From assembly GCA_900541055.1 (NCBI GenBank), contig UQHZ01000003.1:62001-126000 (forward strand): a stretch of 64,000 bases of DNA, read 5' to 3'. Every line of letters starts with the position of its first letter. Position 1 is the first letter of the stretch. The notes beneath the pieces are model-generated. The model had not been told where the DNA came from and did not search any database. It was given only the letters and a program-made list of their open reading frames with translations. Positions 23,958-33,132 of the stretch are shown here, piece by piece. A program made the position numbers and the translations under genes. The stretch comes from an uncultured Collinsella sp. (lineage in GTDB: Bacteria; Actinomycetota; Coriobacteriia; Coriobacteriales; Coriobacteriaceae).

Positions 23958-26257
23958 GTGCGACCGAGCGCGAGCGTGTTATGCCTCCGCGGCCCCTGCT
24001 TCCGTGGACGATGGCCCTGTGTGCCGGCATGTGCATGAGCTGTGTCCTCGTGCTCAACATGGCCGCTGATGCGCTGCTGAGGGAGCGGGCGCCGGCGGTC
24101 GGGCCGCTATGGACCATTCCCTTTGCGGCGGCGGTATTCGTTGTGCTGGCTCTATCATGTGCGCGGCTTGCCCCTTTGAAGCGGTGGTTGTATGCCGCGT
24201 CCGTTGGTCTCGTGGCGGGAGCGGTCGTCTCGGCCTGGTGGGCTGTGGGCGCGCTAAGCGTCTCGAAGGCGCTCGACGGTCGAGCGGCAAGCAGCCTCGA
24301 GTTTGTCGTGCAGGGTGATCCATCCATAAACGACGACGTGTATTCCTATACCTGCGAGGCACGCGCGGACGGTAAGAACTTGACAACGGTTCGCCTATCG
24401 TGCGACCGCGAGCTCAAGGTCGGGGCGCACGTGCGTGTTATCGGTCGCGTTTCACGTTTTGAGAACGATGCGTATGGACGATCGCGCGTGCTCCGAGGCG
24501 AGGTATGCAAGGTAAAAGCCGTTCGGATTGTGTCGGTCGATGAGGGCTCTCCGGGGCCGCTGCTTCGGCTGCGAAATGGGCTGCTTGCGTCCATCGCGCC
24601 TGCGACCGACCCGGCGCGTGCACTCATAGCCGGTGTCGTCTGCGGTCGTTCGGCCGAGCTGCGCGCCCAGTCGGCGGGCGATTGGTTTTCGGTGACGGGA
24701 ACGGCGCATCTTATAGCCGTCTCCGGCAGCCATTTGGCTATCGTGGGGTTTGTAATCGAGGGTGTATTGCAAAAGACTCGCTGCTCACGTGGTCTTCAGC
24801 GGGCGATATTGGCGATAACGCTTGTGGGCTACGCTGTCTTTACGGGCGCCTCTCCCTCGGCCGTGCGCGCGTGCTGCATGGTGTTCGCGACGCTTGTCGT
24901 AAACGGCGCGGGGCGTCGCCGGCACGGCGCATCGGCTCTCTTCGTAACCATGTCCATCTTTGTGCTACTGCGGCCGACGGTGCTGTTCGAGATGGGCTTT
25001 CAGCTCTCGTGTGCAAGCGTCTTTTCGATCCTGTGCTTTTGCTCCTATGCGACCTACGCTTTGGGTGAGCTGGGTGTGCCATCGGGCGTTGCCAACATAT
25101 TTTCCGTCACGCTGTGCTCGCAACTGGCGACACTTCCCATTACCATTCCCGCCTTTGGTGCGTTCTCGCTCATTGCTCCGCTGGCAAATGCGGTCATTGG
25201 TCCGGTGGTGAGCGTACTGCTTGATGTGTCGATCGTGATGGTTCCCTTTTCGCTCGTGGCACCGTTGCGGACTTGGGCGCTCGTAGTGCCCATGGTTACC
25301 GCCCGTTGCACACTGTTCTTCGAGCAGCTGTTTGCCGCCGTGCCTGGTGCATCTGTGAGTGTGCCGCCCGATAGCATGTGGATTTACCTAGTGCCGTGTT
25401 TGCTGGCGGTTCTGTTGGTCTGGTGGCCGCGTCCCCGTGCACGTCCTATGGCGGTGGGGCTTTCATGCCTGGTGCTCTTGGCTGCGATTCCGTACGTCTA
25501 CTGGGATCGATTCGCTCCGCCTTCGGTGACGGTGCTCGATGTGGGCCAGGCGGATGCGATTCTTATCCGCCAGGGCAGCGCATTAGCACTCGTCGACTGC
25601 GGGCTCGATGCGCGCGTGGTAGCGGCTTTGGTTCGCAATAACGTGCACCATATCGATGCCGTCTTTGTGACGCATTGGGATGAGGACCACTGGGGTGGTC
25701 TACCTGCCGTGCTCGAACAGTTTTCGGTCGGAACGATTGCCGTGGCGGCGGATGCGTTGGAGGATGCTCCTGCCGAGGTATTGAATCGACCTGGCGTTGA
25801 GTATCGGCAGGTGCGCCGTGGGGATACGGTCGACATCGGCTCATTTTGTGCCCGCGTGATGTGGCCGTTCGAGTCCGTAGATGGCGAGGGAAATGAGGAC
25901 TCGCTTGTCCTGCTACTCTCTTATGTTCAGGAAGGCAAGAGCCTGCGTATGCTCCTCACTGGTGATGCCGAGCTCGACCAAGAACGGGAATTCGTGCAGG
26001 AGGTGGGGGATATCGATGTTCTTAAACTTGGGCATCACGGCTCCAAGGTTTCAGTCGATGGTGAGTTGCTGGACGTCCTGAGACCCGAGCTTTCCCTCGC
26101 GAGCGCCGGCAAGGGGAATCGATACGGTCATCCGTCGGATGCCTGCATCGATGCCGTTCAGGAAGCGGGCGGTGCGTTCGCATGCACCATCGAACACGGT
26201 GATATCACCATCAGCCCGACCGCGAAGGGCTTTACGATGCGATGCCAGCGGTCGTGA
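23954..26257 (+). CDS. comEC: Competence channel protein ComEC/Rec2
   Basis: ComEC forms the inner-membrane channel for single-stranded DNA entry. The 767-residue protein has N-terminal hydrophobic helices, then a soluble OB-like region. The Competence core follows, with many membrane helices and the signature VSGSHLAIVGFVI. A C-terminal metallo-beta-lactamase-like domain has DVGQADAILIRQG, THWDEDHWGGLPA and KLGHHGSK, so the putative nuclease metal site is intact. The ATG overlaps the comEA stop. Together with comEA, natural transformation is plausible if other com genes exist outside the window. Confidence 0.93.
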   Translation: MSATERERVMPPRPLLPWTMALCAGMCMSCVLVLNMAADALLRERAPAVGPLWTIPFAAAVFVVLALSCARLAPLKRWLYAASVGLVAGAVVSAWWAVGALSVSKALDGRAASSLEFVVQGDPSINDDVYSYTCEARADGKNLTTVRLSCDRELKVGAHVRVIGRVSRFENDAYGRSRVLRGEVCKVKAVRIVSVDEGSPGPLLRLRNGLLASIAPATDPARALIAGVVCGRSAELRAQSAGDWFSVTGTAHLIAVSGSHLAIVGFVIEGVLQKTRCSRGLQRAILAITLVGYAVFTGASPSAVRACCMVFATLVVNGAGRRRHGASALFVTMSIFVLLRPTVLFEMGFQLSCASVFSILCFCSYATYALGELGVPSGVANIFSVTLCSQLATLPITIPAFGAFSLIAPLANAVIGPVVSVLLDVSIVMVPFSLVAPLRTWALVVPMVTARCTLFFEQLFAAVPGASVSVPPDSMWIYLVPCLLAVLLVWWPRPRARPMAVGLSCLVLLAAIPYVYWDRFAPPSVTVLDVGQADAILIRQGSALALVDCGLDARVVAALVRNNVHHIDAVFVTHWDEDHWGGLPAVLEQFSVGTIAVAADALEDAPAEVLNRPGVEYRQVRRGDTVDIGSFCARVMWPFESVDGEGNEDSLVLLLSYVQEGKSLRMLLTGDAELDQEREFVQEVGDIDVLKLGHHGSKVSVDGELLDVLRPELSLASAGKGNRYGHPSDACIDAVQEAGGAFACTIEHGDITISPTAKGFTMRCQRS

Positions 26258-26265
26258 TGGCATCG

Positions 26266-26295
26266 TTGGCGCGCGGTGGGGCCCTGGGCTAAAAT
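26266..26295 (+). promoter_or_regulatory. Promoter upstream of holA
   Basis: TTGGCG (26266-26271) and TAAAAT (26290-26295) are separated by 18 bases, about 40 bases before the holA start codon. Confidence 0.55.
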
Positions 26296-26335
26296 GACAC
26301 GGTACGAATTTAGGAGCTTGCGAGAGGGGAGCGCG

Positions 26336-27298
26336 ATGTCCGAAACCGGGCTGTTGCCGGCATATCTGATCGTCGGTACCGACGGAGTCAAACGTGACCA
26401 CGCTGTCTCGCGCATGAAGGCACGTCTGGAAAAGTCGGGCATGGTCGAGTTCAACCTCGACGAGCGCGACATGACCAAAGACCCCGATATCGAATCGATT
26501 ATCGGCTCGCTCAACACCTTTCCCATGGGCAGCGAGTTTCGCCTTGTAATTCTCGACGGCTGCTCAAAGCTCGCCAAGGCGGTCTCTGAGCCGCTCGTCG
26601 AATATCTGGCGAGCCCCAGCCCCACGACTGTCTGCCTGTTCATTGCCGACTCGCTTGCTAAGAATACGCGCTTGTATAAGGCAATCGCCAAGATTGATAA
26701 GAAGGCAGTGATCGACTGTTCGAGCACCAAACGCTGGGAGCTGCCGCGTCGCGTGCAGCAGATGGCGACGCAACACGGTAAGTCCATCTCCACGGCAGCC
26801 GCTGAGGAGCTCGTCTCACGCTCGGGTGAAAACACCCGTATGCTCGACAACGACTTGGCAAAGCTTGCCCAGATGGTCGAGGCGCCTCAGATTGAGCTTG
26901 CCGATGTGGAACGCTGGATCGTGCGCACGGCTGAGGTCCAACCTTGGGACTTTCTCAATGCGGTCTCGGCCCGCGATATGCGGCGATCGCTCGAGCTCTT
27001 TAATCTGCTGCCCGTCAAGAGCTATGTGTGGACCTACACCTTGCTGTGCGGACGCATCCGTGAGCTTATCGTTGCCAAGGCCCTCGATGCGCGCGGGCAA
27101 GGTCGCGAGCTTGCCGCAACGCTCAAGCTCCAGTCCTGGCAGGTCAAGAATCATCTGACCTGGGCGCGCCGCTTTTCTATGGCGGAGCTTGTCGCTGCGC
27201 TCGAGGGCGCGGTCGATGTGGAGCTCGCACTCAAGGGTTCGGCCGATTCCCAGACCGCATTTTTGCTTTGGATTACGAACATCTTGAGAAAATCGTGA
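26336..27298 (+). CDS. holA: DNA polymerase III delta subunit
   Basis: Delta is the clamp-loader subunit that opens the beta clamp. The 320-residue protein has the AAA-like delta layout: LPAYLIVGTDGVKRDHAVSR at the N terminus, then ELPRRVQQMATQHGKSIS. The collar domain contains SGENTRMLDNDLAKLA. No Walker A is expected in delta. ATG 26336 follows GAGGGGAG. The comEC-holA-rpsT-lepA order is common in Gram-positive bacteria. Confidence 0.9.
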   Translation: MSETGLLPAYLIVGTDGVKRDHAVSRMKARLEKSGMVEFNLDERDMTKDPDIESIIGSLNTFPMGSEFRLVILDGCSKLAKAVSEPLVEYLASPSPTTVCLFIADSLAKNTRLYKAIAKIDKKAVIDCSSTKRWELPRRVQQMATQHGKSISTAAAEELVSRSGENTRMLDNDLAKLAQMVEAPQIELADVERWIVRTAEVQPWDFLNAVSARDMRRSLELFNLLPVKSYVWTYTLLCGRIRELIVAKALDARGQGRELAATLKLQSWQVKNHLTWARRFSMAELVAALEGAVDVELALKGSADSQTAFLLWITNILRKS

Positions 27299-27347
27299 TG
27301 ATACCTGCCTTTTTGCCAAATTCGTTCTATCCCTTTGAGATAGAGCG

Positions 27348-27356
27348 TGCTATAGT
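27348..27356 (+). promoter_or_regulatory. Extended -10 promoter of rpsT
   Basis: TGCTATAGT at 27348-27356 is the same extended -10 motif seen before rpmB. It lies about 75 bases before the rpsT start codon. Confidence 0.5.
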
Positions 27357-27431
27357 AGGCGCTTGCATGACCTCACCGTGTCTCAGAGGTGTCATACATT
27401 TTTTGCAAGGAACTCGAAAGGAACTCCAGAA

Positions 27432-27698
27432 GTGGCAAACATCAAGTCTCAGAAGAAGCGTATCCGCACCAATGAGGCAGCTCGCATGCGTAACAAGGCT
27501 GTCAAGTCCGAGCTCAAGACGCTGACGAAGCACGTCCAGTCCGCCGTCGCCGAGGGCGACGCCGAGAAGGCTCAGGCTGCCCTCAAGACCGTCACCAAGC
27601 GTCTCGACATGGCTGCCGCCAAGCATGTTATCCACAAGAACCAGGCTTCCAACCGCAAGTCCGGTCTTGCTAAGCTCGTGAACAGCATCAACGCCTAA
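27432..27698 (+). CDS. rpsT: 30S ribosomal protein S20
   Basis: This is an 88-residue basic helical S20 of the small subunit. It starts with ANIKSQKKRIRTNEAARMRN and ends NQASNRKSGLAKLVNSINA, both typical. The start is a GTG at 27432 with AAAGG about 10 bases upstream. A longer frame from 27363 would add non-conserved residues. A weak start codon for S20 is common and serves autoregulation in E. coli. Confidence 0.96.
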   Translation: MANIKSQKKRIRTNEAARMRNKAVKSELKTLTKHVQSAVAEGDAEKAQAALKTVTKRLDMAAAKHVIHKNQASNRKSGLAKLVNSINA

Positions 27699-27732
27699 GT
27701 TGTAAATTTCACACCACACAGATTACGCGCAT

Positions 27733-27769
27733 AAATGGAGCCTGTTTTATGGAACAGGGTCCATTTTTT
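27733..27769 (+). terminator. Rho-independent terminator after rpsT
   Basis: AAATGGAGCCTGTT (27733-27746) pairs with AACAGGGTCCATTT (27753-27766) with one mismatch and a 6-nt loop, followed by six T. Confidence 0.9.
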
Positions 27770-27781
27770 GTACCGCTCGGG

Positions 27782-27787
27782 TAAGAT
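27782..27787 (+). promoter_or_regulatory. -10 element directly ahead of lepA (possible leaderless start)
   Basis: TAAGAT at 27782-27787 in the context CCGCTCGGGTAAGAT ends only 7 bases before the lepA ATG, so transcription would begin at or near the start codon. No Shine-Dalgarno is seen. A near-copy, CCGCTCGGGTAGAAT, precedes the J-domain gene at about 31891-31905. Confidence 0.45.
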
Positions 27788-27794
27788 AGTCGGC

Positions 27795-29606
27795 ATGAAT
27801 ACTTCAATTGACATTTCCCACATCCGCAACTTCTCAATCGTTGCGCACATCGATCATGGCAAGTCCACGATCAGTGACCGTATCCTCGAGCTTACCCATA
27901 CCGTTGAGGAGCGCGACATGGAGTCGCAGCTGCTCGACACCATGGATATCGAGCGCGAGCGCGGCATCACGATCAAGTCCAATGCCGTCCGCGTGTCCTA
28001 TGACGCCGACGACGGCGAGACGTATCAGTTCAACCTCATCGATACGCCGGGCCACGTGGACTTTACCTACGAGGTCTCGCGTTCGCTGGCCGCTTGCGAG
28101 GGCGCGGTGCTCGTCGTCGACGCCACCCAGGGTGTCGAGGCACAGACCGTCTCCAACGCGACGCTCGCTATGAACGCCAACTTGGATATCGTGCCCGCCA
28201 TCAACAAGATCGACCTGCCGTCGGCACACCCCGACGAGGTTAAGACCGAGATCGAGGACGACCTGGCGATTCCTGCCGATGATGCCGTGTGCGTGTCGGG
28301 CAAGACCGGCGAGGGTATTCACGATCTGCTGGAGTCCATCGTCTTTTTGATCTCTCCGCCCAAGGGTGATGCAAACGCTCCGCTCAAAGCGCTCATTCTG
28401 GATTCGTACTTTGACGAATATCGCGGTGTTGTGGCCACGGTGCGCGTCTTCGATGGTTCCATTAAAAAGGGCGATACGCTGCGTATGATGCAGGCCGAGG
28501 GCGATTTTTTGGTCGACGGCGTGGGCGTCAAGCGTCCTGCCGAGACCCCGGTTGACGCGCTGACGGTTGGCGAGGTCGGCTATGTGGTCACGGGCCTGAA
28601 GGACCCCGAGGCCGTTCGCGTGGGCGACACCCTTACCTGGGCGTCGAACCCCTGCCCCGAACCGCTTCCGGGCTACCGTGAGGCCAAGCCCATGGTCTAT
28701 ACGGGCCTGTTCCCGATCGATAACAAGGATTACGAGAACCTGCGCGACGCACTCGATAAGCTTCACGTTAACGACCCGTCGTTGGTGTGGGAGCCCGAGA
28801 CGTCCGTGGCGCTCGGCTTTGGCTTCCGCGTGGGCTTCTTGGGCCTGCTGCACATGGAGGTCGTTAAGGAGCGTCTCGAGCGTGAGTTCAACCTGGACCT
28901 CATCGCCACGAGCCCTTCGGTCGACTATCACGTGTACAAGACCGATGGCGAGATGATCGATGTCCGCAGCCCGCAGGACCTGCCCGAGGCTACGCGCATC
29001 GAACGCATTGAGGAGCCCTACCTCAAGGCTAAGATCATCTGTCCGCCCGAGTATACGGGTGCCGTCATGCAGCTCGCCATCGAGCACCGCGGCGTGACGA
29101 CCGACATGATCCATCTCACGAGCAAATCGGTCGAGATGCGCTTTGATATGCCGCTCGCCGAGCTTATCTTGGACTTCTTTGACCAGCTCAAGAGTCGCAC
29201 CAAGGGTTACGCCTCGTTGGACTACGAGTTCAACGAGTACCGCCCATCCGAGCTTGTGAAGCTCGACATCCTGCTTTCGGGCGACGAGGTGGACGCACTG
29301 TCGTTTATCGTCCACAAGGACAAGGCCTACGGTCTTGCCCGCGGCCTGTGCGACAAGCTCAAGGAGATCATTCCGCGCCAGCTGTTCGAGGTGCCCATCC
29401 AGGGTGCTATCGGCAACAAGATCATTGCCCGCTCCACCGTCAAGGCGCGTCGCAAGGACGTGCTTGCCAAGTGCTACGGCGGCGATATTTCGCGTAAGCG
29501 CAAACTGCTCGAGAAGCAGAAAGAGGGCAAGAAGCGCATGAAGGCCATCGGCTCGGTCGAGGTCCCGCAGGAGGCGTTTATGGCGATTCTCAAGGTGGAC
29601 GAGTAG
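27795..29606 (+). CDS. lepA: Elongation factor 4 (LepA)
   Basis: LepA is a ribosome-binding GTPase related to EF-G that affects initiation and back-translocation. The 603-residue protein has AHIDHGKST (G1), RGITIKS (G2), DTPGHVDF (G3) and NKIDLPSA (G4). The LepA-specific C-terminal domain contains KAYGLARGLCDKLKEIIPRQ. ATG 27795 is chosen. The longer frame from 27735 overlaps the rpsT terminator and would not be transcribed as a unit. Confidence 0.96.
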   Translation: MNTSIDISHIRNFSIVAHIDHGKSTISDRILELTHTVEERDMESQLLDTMDIERERGITIKSNAVRVSYDADDGETYQFNLIDTPGHVDFTYEVSRSLAACEGAVLVVDATQGVEAQTVSNATLAMNANLDIVPAINKIDLPSAHPDEVKTEIEDDLAIPADDAVCVSGKTGEGIHDLLESIVFLISPPKGDANAPLKALILDSYFDEYRGVVATVRVFDGSIKKGDTLRMMQAEGDFLVDGVGVKRPAETPVDALTVGEVGYVVTGLKDPEAVRVGDTLTWASNPCPEPLPGYREAKPMVYTGLFPIDNKDYENLRDALDKLHVNDPSLVWEPETSVALGFGFRVGFLGLLHMEVVKERLEREFNLDLIATSPSVDYHVYKTDGEMIDVRSPQDLPEATRIERIEEPYLKAKIICPPEYTGAVMQLAIEHRGVTTDMIHLTSKSVEMRFDMPLAELILDFFDQLKSRTKGYASLDYEFNEYRPSELVKLDILLSGDEVDALSFIVHKDKAYGLARGLCDKLKEIIPRQLFEVPIQGAIGNKIIARSTVKARRKDVLAKCYGGDISRKRKLLEKQKEGKKRMKAIGSVEVPQEAFMAILKVDE

Positions 29607-29610
29607 GTTT

Positions 29611-30654
29611 ATGGCGCTCTCCGAATATAGTCAGCGGCTGCTGGGCGCTTATGCCGAGCAGCCGTTCCTTATGGCTCCCATGGCCGGCGTGACCGACCCT
29701 GCCTACCGCATCATGTGCCGCCGCCGCGGTGCCAACCTTGCCTACAGCGAGATGGTGAGCGTGGCGGGCCTTGCCTATGCCAGCAACAAGACCTGGCGCC
29801 TGGTGCTACCGGCCGACGAGGAGCAGCAGATTTGCGTGCAGCTCTTTGGATCCAAGCCCGATCAGTTTGCGAGCGCCGTCGCCGCCGTCGAGGAACGCGT
29901 TGGCGATCGCCTGTCGCTCATCGATATCAATATGGCATGCCCCGCCCGCAAGGTCGTTACCAAGGGCGAGGGCTCGGCGCTTATGCGAACGCCCGAGCTG
30001 GCGGAGAAGATCGTCGAGGCCACGGTGGGTGCGGCGCACGTGCCCGTGACCGTCAAGATTCGCAAGGGCTTTTATGCCGAGGACCGCAATGCCGCGACAT
30101 TTGCCCAGATGCTTGAGGGTGCAGGGGCTGCCGCAGTCGCCGTGCATGGTCGTTGCGCCACGCAGCTCTACACGGGCCAGGCCGATTGGTCGGTCGTCGA
30201 TGAGGTCGCAGATGCCGTCGAGATTCCCGTAATCGGTTCGGGCGACGTGTTCTGCGCCGAGGACGCCGCGGAGCATCTGCGCAACTCGCGTGCCAGCGCG
30301 GTGTTTATCGCGCGCGGTATCTACGGTAATCCCTGGGTCTTTGGTGATGCTCGAGCCCTTGCGCTCGATGGCGTACCGGTGCCGCCGCGCAGCTCCATCG
30401 AGCGCTTGGACGCCCTGCGTGAGCACCTAACGCTGACGCATGAGCTTCTGCCGCTCATGTCGCGCGCCCGCACGTACGCAAGCTGGTACTTAAAAGGCAT
30501 GCCCCATGCCGCCGCTTGGCGTGCCCAGGTGGTGCGCTGCTCCACGTATGAGGAGTTCATGGCGTTGGTCGATGAGATCGAGCGCGATGTGGTGGCCTGC
30601 GAGGCTGCCCTTGCCGCCGGCGAATCGGTGCCACCTCATCCGCTGGAGGCGTAA
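29611..30654 (+). CDS. dusB: tRNA-dihydrouridine synthase
   Basis: Dus enzymes reduce uridines in the tRNA D-loop using FMN and NAD(P)H. The 347-residue TIM barrel has MAPMAGVTDPAYRIMCR, IDINMACPARKVVTKGEGSA with the catalytic Cys, VKIRKGF, and VHGRCATQLYTGQADW. It ends in a helical RNA-binding domain. It is most like the DusB type of Gram-positives; substrate position is not provable from sequence. It starts 4 bases after lepA and is followed by hemW after 2 bases. Confidence 0.9.
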   Translation: MALSEYSQRLLGAYAEQPFLMAPMAGVTDPAYRIMCRRRGANLAYSEMVSVAGLAYASNKTWRLVLPADEEQQICVQLFGSKPDQFASAVAAVEERVGDRLSLIDINMACPARKVVTKGEGSALMRTPELAEKIVEATVGAAHVPVTVKIRKGFYAEDRNAATFAQMLEGAGAAAVAVHGRCATQLYTGQADWSVVDEVADAVEIPVIGSGDVFCAEDAAEHLRNSRASAVFIARGIYGNPWVFGDARALALDGVPVPPRSSIERLDALREHLTLTHELLPLMSRARTYASWYLKGMPHAAAWRAQVVRCSTYEEFMALVDEIERDVVACEAALAAGESVPPHPLEA

Positions 30655-30656
30655 GG

Positions 30657-31889
30657 GTGGCCGTTACCGCGCTGTATGCGCACGTGCCGTTCTGTGCCCA
30701 AAAGTGCCGCTACTGCGACTTTGATTCGCGCAGTTTCGCTCCGTGTGAGCTGGGCGCCGCGCTCGATGCCTATTTTGAGCAGTTGCATGCGCGCCTCGAT
30801 GCTTTTGGCAAGGCCGGGGCCCTCGATCGGATTCGCACCGTCTATGTTGGCGGCGGCACGCCGTCGCTGGCGGGGGAGCGCCTGGTGGAGCTGGCGCGGC
30901 GTATTCGTGCGTGGTGCGCCCCCGTTGAGTTTACCTGCGAGGCCAATCCCGAATCGCTGACCGCCGAGTTTGCCGCTGCGCTTGCTAAGGCTGGTGTCAC
31001 ACGCGTCTCTCTGGGCGTGCAAACGCTCGATAACACCGAGCTTACCGCCATCGGCCGTATTCACGATGCCGATCGGGCGCTCGCTGCCATCGCGACGGTC
31101 AAGGACGCTGGGCTTGACGTGTCGTGCGACCTTATGTGTGGACTTCCCGGGCAGACCGCAGCGAGTTGGAAGCGCACGCTCGAGGGCGTGCTGGCGGCGG
31201 CTCCGCACCATGTGTCGGTTTACCCGCTCACGCTCGAGGAGGGGACACCCCTCTATCGCATGGCGTGCCGCGACGAGTCGCTCGAGCCTGATGAGGATTT
31301 TCAGGCCGCCTGCATGGACACGGCGCGAGAGCGTCTGAGTGCGGCCGGCTATCACCCGTATGAGGTGGCGAGCTACGCGCTCGACGGCCATGAGTGCGTT
31401 CATAACATTGCCTATTGGACCGGCCAGGGTTATCTGGGCCTGGGTCGTTCTGCCGCCGGAATGCTCGATGCCGAGGATTTCGACCGCTTGGCCGGGCTGT
31501 TTCCCGGCGTGTCTTCTCGAGGCGATGCGCACCGCGTGCGTCTGGTGCAACGTGATGATGCCGCGACGGCGTTCGAGGCCGAATACCTGTCGCAGCGCGA
31601 GGCTGCGGCTGAAGACCTGATGCTCGCTTGTCGCATGACGCGCGGTGTTGGGCCCGACCTGTTGGTTCGCGCGGCTCGCGTCATCCCAACGGGCGAGCTG
31701 GCAGCTTCCTGTGATCGCGCGCTCGAATTGGGTCTTGCCACGTGGGTGCCCGATGGCGTCGAGGGATATGCGGGGCGCATCGCCTCGAAAGACGTTATCG
31801 CAGGTCGCGCCTGCGCCCGTTTAGCGCCCACCCACTTGGGCTGGCTCGATGGAAATGTTCTGTTCGAGCTGTTTTGGGGTCTAGCATAG
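30657..31889 (+). CDS. hemW: HemW-like radical SAM protein
   Basis: HemW is a heme-binding radical SAM protein proposed to deliver heme to apoproteins. It was formerly misnamed oxygen-independent coproporphyrinogen oxidase. The 410-residue protein has the cluster motif CAQKCRYCDF near the N terminus, VYVGGGTPS, GVQTLDNTELTAIGR, and a HemN-type C-terminal domain. The shorter N terminus and CxxxCxxC without the extra HemN cysteine favour HemW. The GTG start is 3 bases after the dusB stop. The hemW-then-dnaJ order occurs widely in Gram-positives. Confidence 0.88.
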   Translation: MAVTALYAHVPFCAQKCRYCDFDSRSFAPCELGAALDAYFEQLHARLDAFGKAGALDRIRTVYVGGGTPSLAGERLVELARRIRAWCAPVEFTCEANPESLTAEFAAALAKAGVTRVSLGVQTLDNTELTAIGRIHDADRALAAIATVKDAGLDVSCDLMCGLPGQTAASWKRTLEGVLAAAPHHVSVYPLTLEEGTPLYRMACRDESLEPDEDFQAACMDTARERLSAAGYHPYEVASYALDGHECVHNIAYWTGQGYLGLGRSAAGMLDAEDFDRLAGLFPGVSSRGDAHRVRLVQRDDAATAFEAEYLSQREAAAEDLMLACRMTRGVGPDLLVRAARVIPTGELAASCDRALELGLATWVPDGVEGYAGRIASKDVIAGRACARLAPTHLGWLDGNVLFELFWGLA

Positions 31890-31947
31890 ACCGCTCGGGT
31901 AGAATTACCGCAAGATATACGCTGCTTTGAGCAGGAGGTTGCCGCGC

Positions 31948-33051
31948 ATGGCGACGATGAACGAAAAAGATTACTACGAGATTCTCGGTGTCTCTAAGGA
32001 CGCCACCTCGCGTGATATTCAAAAGGCCTTCCAGCAGAAGGCCCGCAAGCTCCATCCGGACGTCAACAAAGAGCCGGATGCCGAGGAAAAGTTCAAAGAG
32101 GTTTCCGAGGCATACGCCGTGCTTTCGGACGAGCAGAAGCGTGCGCGCTATGACGCCATGCGCTCGGGCAATCCTTTCGCCGGCGCCCCCACGGCTTCGC
32201 CTTATGGCGGCGGTTACGCCGGCGGCGCAGCCTATGGCAATCCCTTTGAGGGCGGTTTTCCCTTTGGCGGCGCTTGGGGCCAGCCGCGGCGCGGTCGGGC
32301 AGCCTACAATCCCGAAAGCGGTGCCAACGTGGTCGTCGATATCAAGCTCGATGCCAAGGAGGCCAAGGGCGGTGCCCGCAAAACCGTTCGCTACACGCGA
32401 TTCGATACGTGCGGACACTGCGGCGGCTCGGGTTCTGTCTCCTCCGAGCATGCCCATACCTGCCCAAGCTGCGGCGGGCGCGGCCATATCGATGTGGACC
32501 TGTCCTTCCTGTTTGGCGCTGGTACGTTTCAGTCGGTTTGCCCCGAGTGCGGCGGCTCGGGCAAGGTCGTAGCCGATCCGTGCCCCGATTGCGGCGGCAG
32601 CGGTCGTACCCGCGTGACCTCCGAGCAAACGATTGAGTTTCCTGCCGGCACGCACGACGGCGACGAGGTTCGCATTAGCGGCATGGGCCACGCCGGTACC
32701 AATGGCGCCACAGGTGGTGACCTGGTCGGTCGCGCCCATGTGGAGGCCGAGCGCCTGGAGGGCAAAGCCCGTACCGGCTTTTACCTGATGGGCATCGTTG
32801 CGCCGTTTTTGGTGCTGTCGGCCATCTCGGGCGTGTTCTCGGCCTTTGCCGTGATGTGTTTTATTCCGTTTGCCATGGGTCTGTTCATGGTGCTCACGGA
32901 TGGGGTTCTTCACCGTAGCCTGCTGTGGTGGAAGCGCGGCGCGATGCAGTTTGCCAACGGTTTTGCCAACGGATTTATGTTCGCGCTCGTGTCGGTTTGG
33001 TTTGCGAGCTGCTCGCAACGTGCCATGCTTTCGCCCTACGCAATGCAATAA
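31948..33051 (+). CDS. Membrane-anchored DnaJ-like protein with J domain and zinc-finger domain
   Basis: This 367-residue protein starts with a canonical J domain (HPD at 36-38, which stimulates DnaK). A Gly/Ala/Phe-rich linker and four zinc motifs follow (CGHCGGSG, CPSCGGRG, CPECGGSG, CPDCGGSG), then one short beta substrate-binding segment. Where a normal DnaJ continues with CTD II and the dimer domain, this protein has hydrophobic helices at about 280-325 and 340-360, so it is likely membrane bound with the J domain in the cytosol. ATG 31948 follows AGGAGG by 9 bases. A complete dnaJ lies immediately downstream, so this is a specialised paralogue. Confidence 0.85.
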   Translation: MATMNEKDYYEILGVSKDATSRDIQKAFQQKARKLHPDVNKEPDAEEKFKEVSEAYAVLSDEQKRARYDAMRSGNPFAGAPTASPYGGGYAGGAAYGNPFEGGFPFGGAWGQPRRGRAAYNPESGANVVVDIKLDAKEAKGGARKTVRYTRFDTCGHCGGSGSVSSEHAHTCPSCGGRGHIDVDLSFLFGAGTFQSVCPECGGSGKVVADPCPDCGGSGRTRVTSEQTIEFPAGTHDGDEVRISGMGHAGTNGATGGDLVGRAHVEAERLEGKARTGFYLMGIVAPFLVLSAISGVFSAFAVMCFIPFAMGLFMVLTDGVLHRSLLWWKRGAMQFANGFANGFMFALVSVWFASCSQRAMLSPYAMQ

Positions 33052-33132
33052 CATCTAGCCCTCTGTTTGCGGCCGGCCCAGCTTGGGTATAGGACGCACT
33101 GTGACAATATTGAAAGTCGGAAGGATTCGGTC

